Assembly: GCA_017961325.1 (NCBI GenBank)
Contig: JAGCXM010000011.1
Location: 98,572 to 162,571, forward strand
Direction: 5' to 3'
DNA: 64,000 nt
Source: a bacterium
GTDB lineage: Bacteria > UBP6 > UBA1177
A program made the translations under genes and the position numbers. The notes beneath the pieces were generated by a model. It ran no database searches, was not told the DNA's origin, and was given only the letters and a program-made list of their open reading frames with translations. Of the stretch, positions 63,914 to 64,000 are shown in pieces (within the stretch, counting starts at the first letter, position 1; each line of letters starts with the position of its first letter).

Positions 63914-64000
63914 CTAATTCGTAAAAGTCACATATTTTTTACCAGTCAGCCATTCTTCATCCATTTCAATGAGCAATGCTCCTACAAGTCTGGCGACTGA
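63866..64000 (-). mobile_element. End of an IS256-family insertion sequence
   Basis: Contains the 3' end of an IS256-type transposase and a probable terminal repeat near 63861-63890. The other end lies beyond the window, so borders are approximate. Confidence 0.6.
63914..64000 (-). CDS. IS256-family transposase, C-terminal fragment at window edge
   Basis: The last 28 codons and stop of a minus-strand gene: SVARLVGALLIEMDEEW, then LTGKKYVTFTN. The RLVGALL-I-E-M-x-EEW string is typical of the C-terminus of Mutator/IS256 transposases, which end just after it. The rest of the gene lies past 64000. Whether the element is intact cannot be seen. Confidence 0.75.
   Translation of the reverse strand, partial: SVARLVGALLIEMDEEWLTGKKYVTFTN

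Overview
The window reads as ordinary chromosome from a Gram-negative (diderm) bacterium with mid-40s percent GC by eye. Outer-surface lipoproteins with Asp/Ser/Thr-rich linkers, lipoproteins carrying DUF1566 domains, a CarD-type regulator, a Ser/Thr kinase with a WD40-like sensor part and a sigma70-type promoter grammar (TTGACA, 16-18 bases, TATAAT) all fit a deltaproteobacterial or Myxococcota-like lineage. That placement is inference; no rRNA gene is present to settle it.

Layout. 1-5 kb: a lipoprotein cut by the left edge, a PlsC-type acyltransferase, then rpmB, DUF177, rpmF, plsX and nudC. 5.3-7.7 kb: an AT-rich pair of an AAA15/OLD-type ATPase and a TOPRIM protein, a probable anti-phage module, whose second gene runs in frame into a host-like DUF3795 gene. 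7.9-17.4 kb: PAP2 phosphatase, small lipoprotein, coaE, an aminotransferase, a cyclic-2,3-diphosphoglycerate-synthetase-like GTPase with arcC, a large secreted metalloprotease and a CarD-type regulator. 17.4-25.3 kb: a minus-strand operon of alkyladenine glycosylase, DUF4416, a nucleosidase-like protein, recC and the kinase. 25.5-32.9 kb: pssA, a NamZ/DUF1343 protein and hflX in an overlapping operon, then a DUF486 protein, a left-handed beta-helix acetyltransferase, a degenerate thioredoxin, an aquaporin, an epimerase and a metallo-beta-lactamase-fold hydrolase. 33.0-37.7 kb: two tandem paralogous lipoproteins. 37.9-43.8 kb: a short-chain dehydrogenase, a BsuBI/PstI-type restriction-modification pair, a radical-SAM activase and an AarF/UbiB kinase. 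43.9-46.5 kb: ECF sigma factor, FecR-type anti-sigma and lipoprotein. 46.6-60.4 kb: tRNA-Thr, -Tyr, -Gly, -Thr, tuf, rpmG, tRNA-Trp, secE, nusG, rplK, rplA, rplJ, rplL, rpoB, rpoC, with an L10 leader and an attenuator. 60.5-64 kb: ribD, two secreted Cys-rich proteins, an orphan and the end of an IS256-type transposase.

The most unusual items are the ATPase/TOPRIM module with its DUF3795 fusion, a Gly-Cys-Ser-Leu tail shared by two otherwise unrelated secreted proteins, a promoter-like element shared by the ECF sigma operon and a distant lipoprotein gene, the tandem DUF1566 lipoproteins with a perfect 53-base internal repeat, and a kinase whose HRD motif reads NRD.
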